Of a stretch of 36,779 nt of DNA, positions 36,657 to 36,779 are shown one piece after another (the stretch's first letter is position 1; every line of letters begins with the position of its first letter). The stretch covers positions 1 through 36,779 of the forward strand of contig NZ_BJUK01000038.1 in NCBI RefSeq assembly GCF_007989625.1, read 5' to 3'. This DNA is from Bisbaumannia pacifica (GTDB taxonomy: Bacteria; Pseudomonadota; Gammaproteobacteria; Pseudomonadales; Halomonadaceae). Under the pieces are notes generated by a model. That model ran no database searches and was not told the origin of the DNA. It saw only the letters and a program-made list of their open reading frames with translations. The position numbers and the translations under genes are program-made.

Positions 36657-36779
36657 TCAGGGGGTGAGCGCCATCCATACGGTCTTGAGTTCGGTGTACT
36701 CCTCCAGGGAGTGCAGGGACTTGTCGCGGCCGTTGCCGGACTGCTTGACGCCGCCGAAGGGCACCGTCATGTCCGGGCC
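36657..36779 (-). CDS. Aldehyde dehydrogenase, C-terminal 40 residues (partial)
   Basis: The gene runs off the right edge of the window. The visible end contains DMTVPFGGVKQSGNGRDKSL and the tail SLEEYTELKTVWMALTP, followed by TGA. This is the C-terminal signature of the gamma-glutamyl-gamma-aminobutyraldehyde dehydrogenase type (PuuC-like), used in putrescine breakdown, though betaine-aldehyde-type relatives have similar ends. The catalytic domain lies outside the window. A terminator follows. Confidence 0.8.
   Translation of the reverse strand, partial: GPDMTVPFGGVKQSGNGRDKSLHSLEEYTELKTVWMALTP

Overview
The window is about 36.8 kb of high-GC DNA (long GC-rich ORFs, few and short AT-rich intergenic regions) from a gammaproteobacterium. 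Family content suggests Halomonadaceae or a close relative: a TorF-type porin, a soluble NAD-linked formate dehydrogenase, a complete aerobic nicotinate pathway, and DUF2182/DUF1326 genes. This placement is an inference from gene content; no database search was run.

Left part (1-7470): a PPC-repeat lipoprotein; a leftward pair of TelA-family protein and a coiled-coil membrane protein; a soluble triple-PAS chemotaxis-type transducer; then a LuxR-type regulator and an NAD-type isocitrate dehydrogenase.

Formate block (7491-14934): fdsGBACD encodes the NAD+-linked, cysteine-type molybdenum formate dehydrogenase. It is transcribed divergently from a ModE-HTH/binding-protein-like regulator. The 3' end of that regulator gene is followed by two extra 92-bp tandem copies of its own last codons.

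Middle (14964-21094): an MFS transporter, an agmatine-deiminase-family enzyme with altered active-site neighbours, a GcvA-like LysR regulator, a roughly 180-bp inverted-repeat element touching the stop codon of a TorF-like porin, and a DUF1326-DUF2182 pair rich in Cys and Met.

Nicotinate block (21236-36124): this holds every enzyme from nicotinate to fumarate. The leftward operon encodes the molybdopterin subunit of nicotinate dehydrogenase, an XdhC-type factor and a MocA-like cytidylyltransferase. Then come nicR, leftward nicC-nicD-nicE-nicF, and rightward nicX, nicA, a triheme cytochrome fused to a degenerate molybdopterin-type domain, a DUF3311 peptide and a sodium:solute symporter. Nicotinate becomes 6-hydroxynicotinate (NicA + Mo subunit + cytochrome), 2,5-dihydroxypyridine (NicC), N-formylmaleamate (NicX), maleamate (NicD), maleate (NicF) and fumarate (NicE). 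GTATAC-centred sites in the nicR and nicC/nicX intergenic regions are good NicR operator candidates.

Right end: a terminator, a 77-78 bp tandem repeat array, and the last 40 codons of a leftward aldehyde dehydrogenase. Molybdenum-cofactor enzymology links the formate and nicotinate blocks. The most unusual observation is that the cytochrome-bearing nicotinate dehydrogenase subunit keeps a molybdopterin-type domain that has lost its N-terminal third and its catalytic glutamate.
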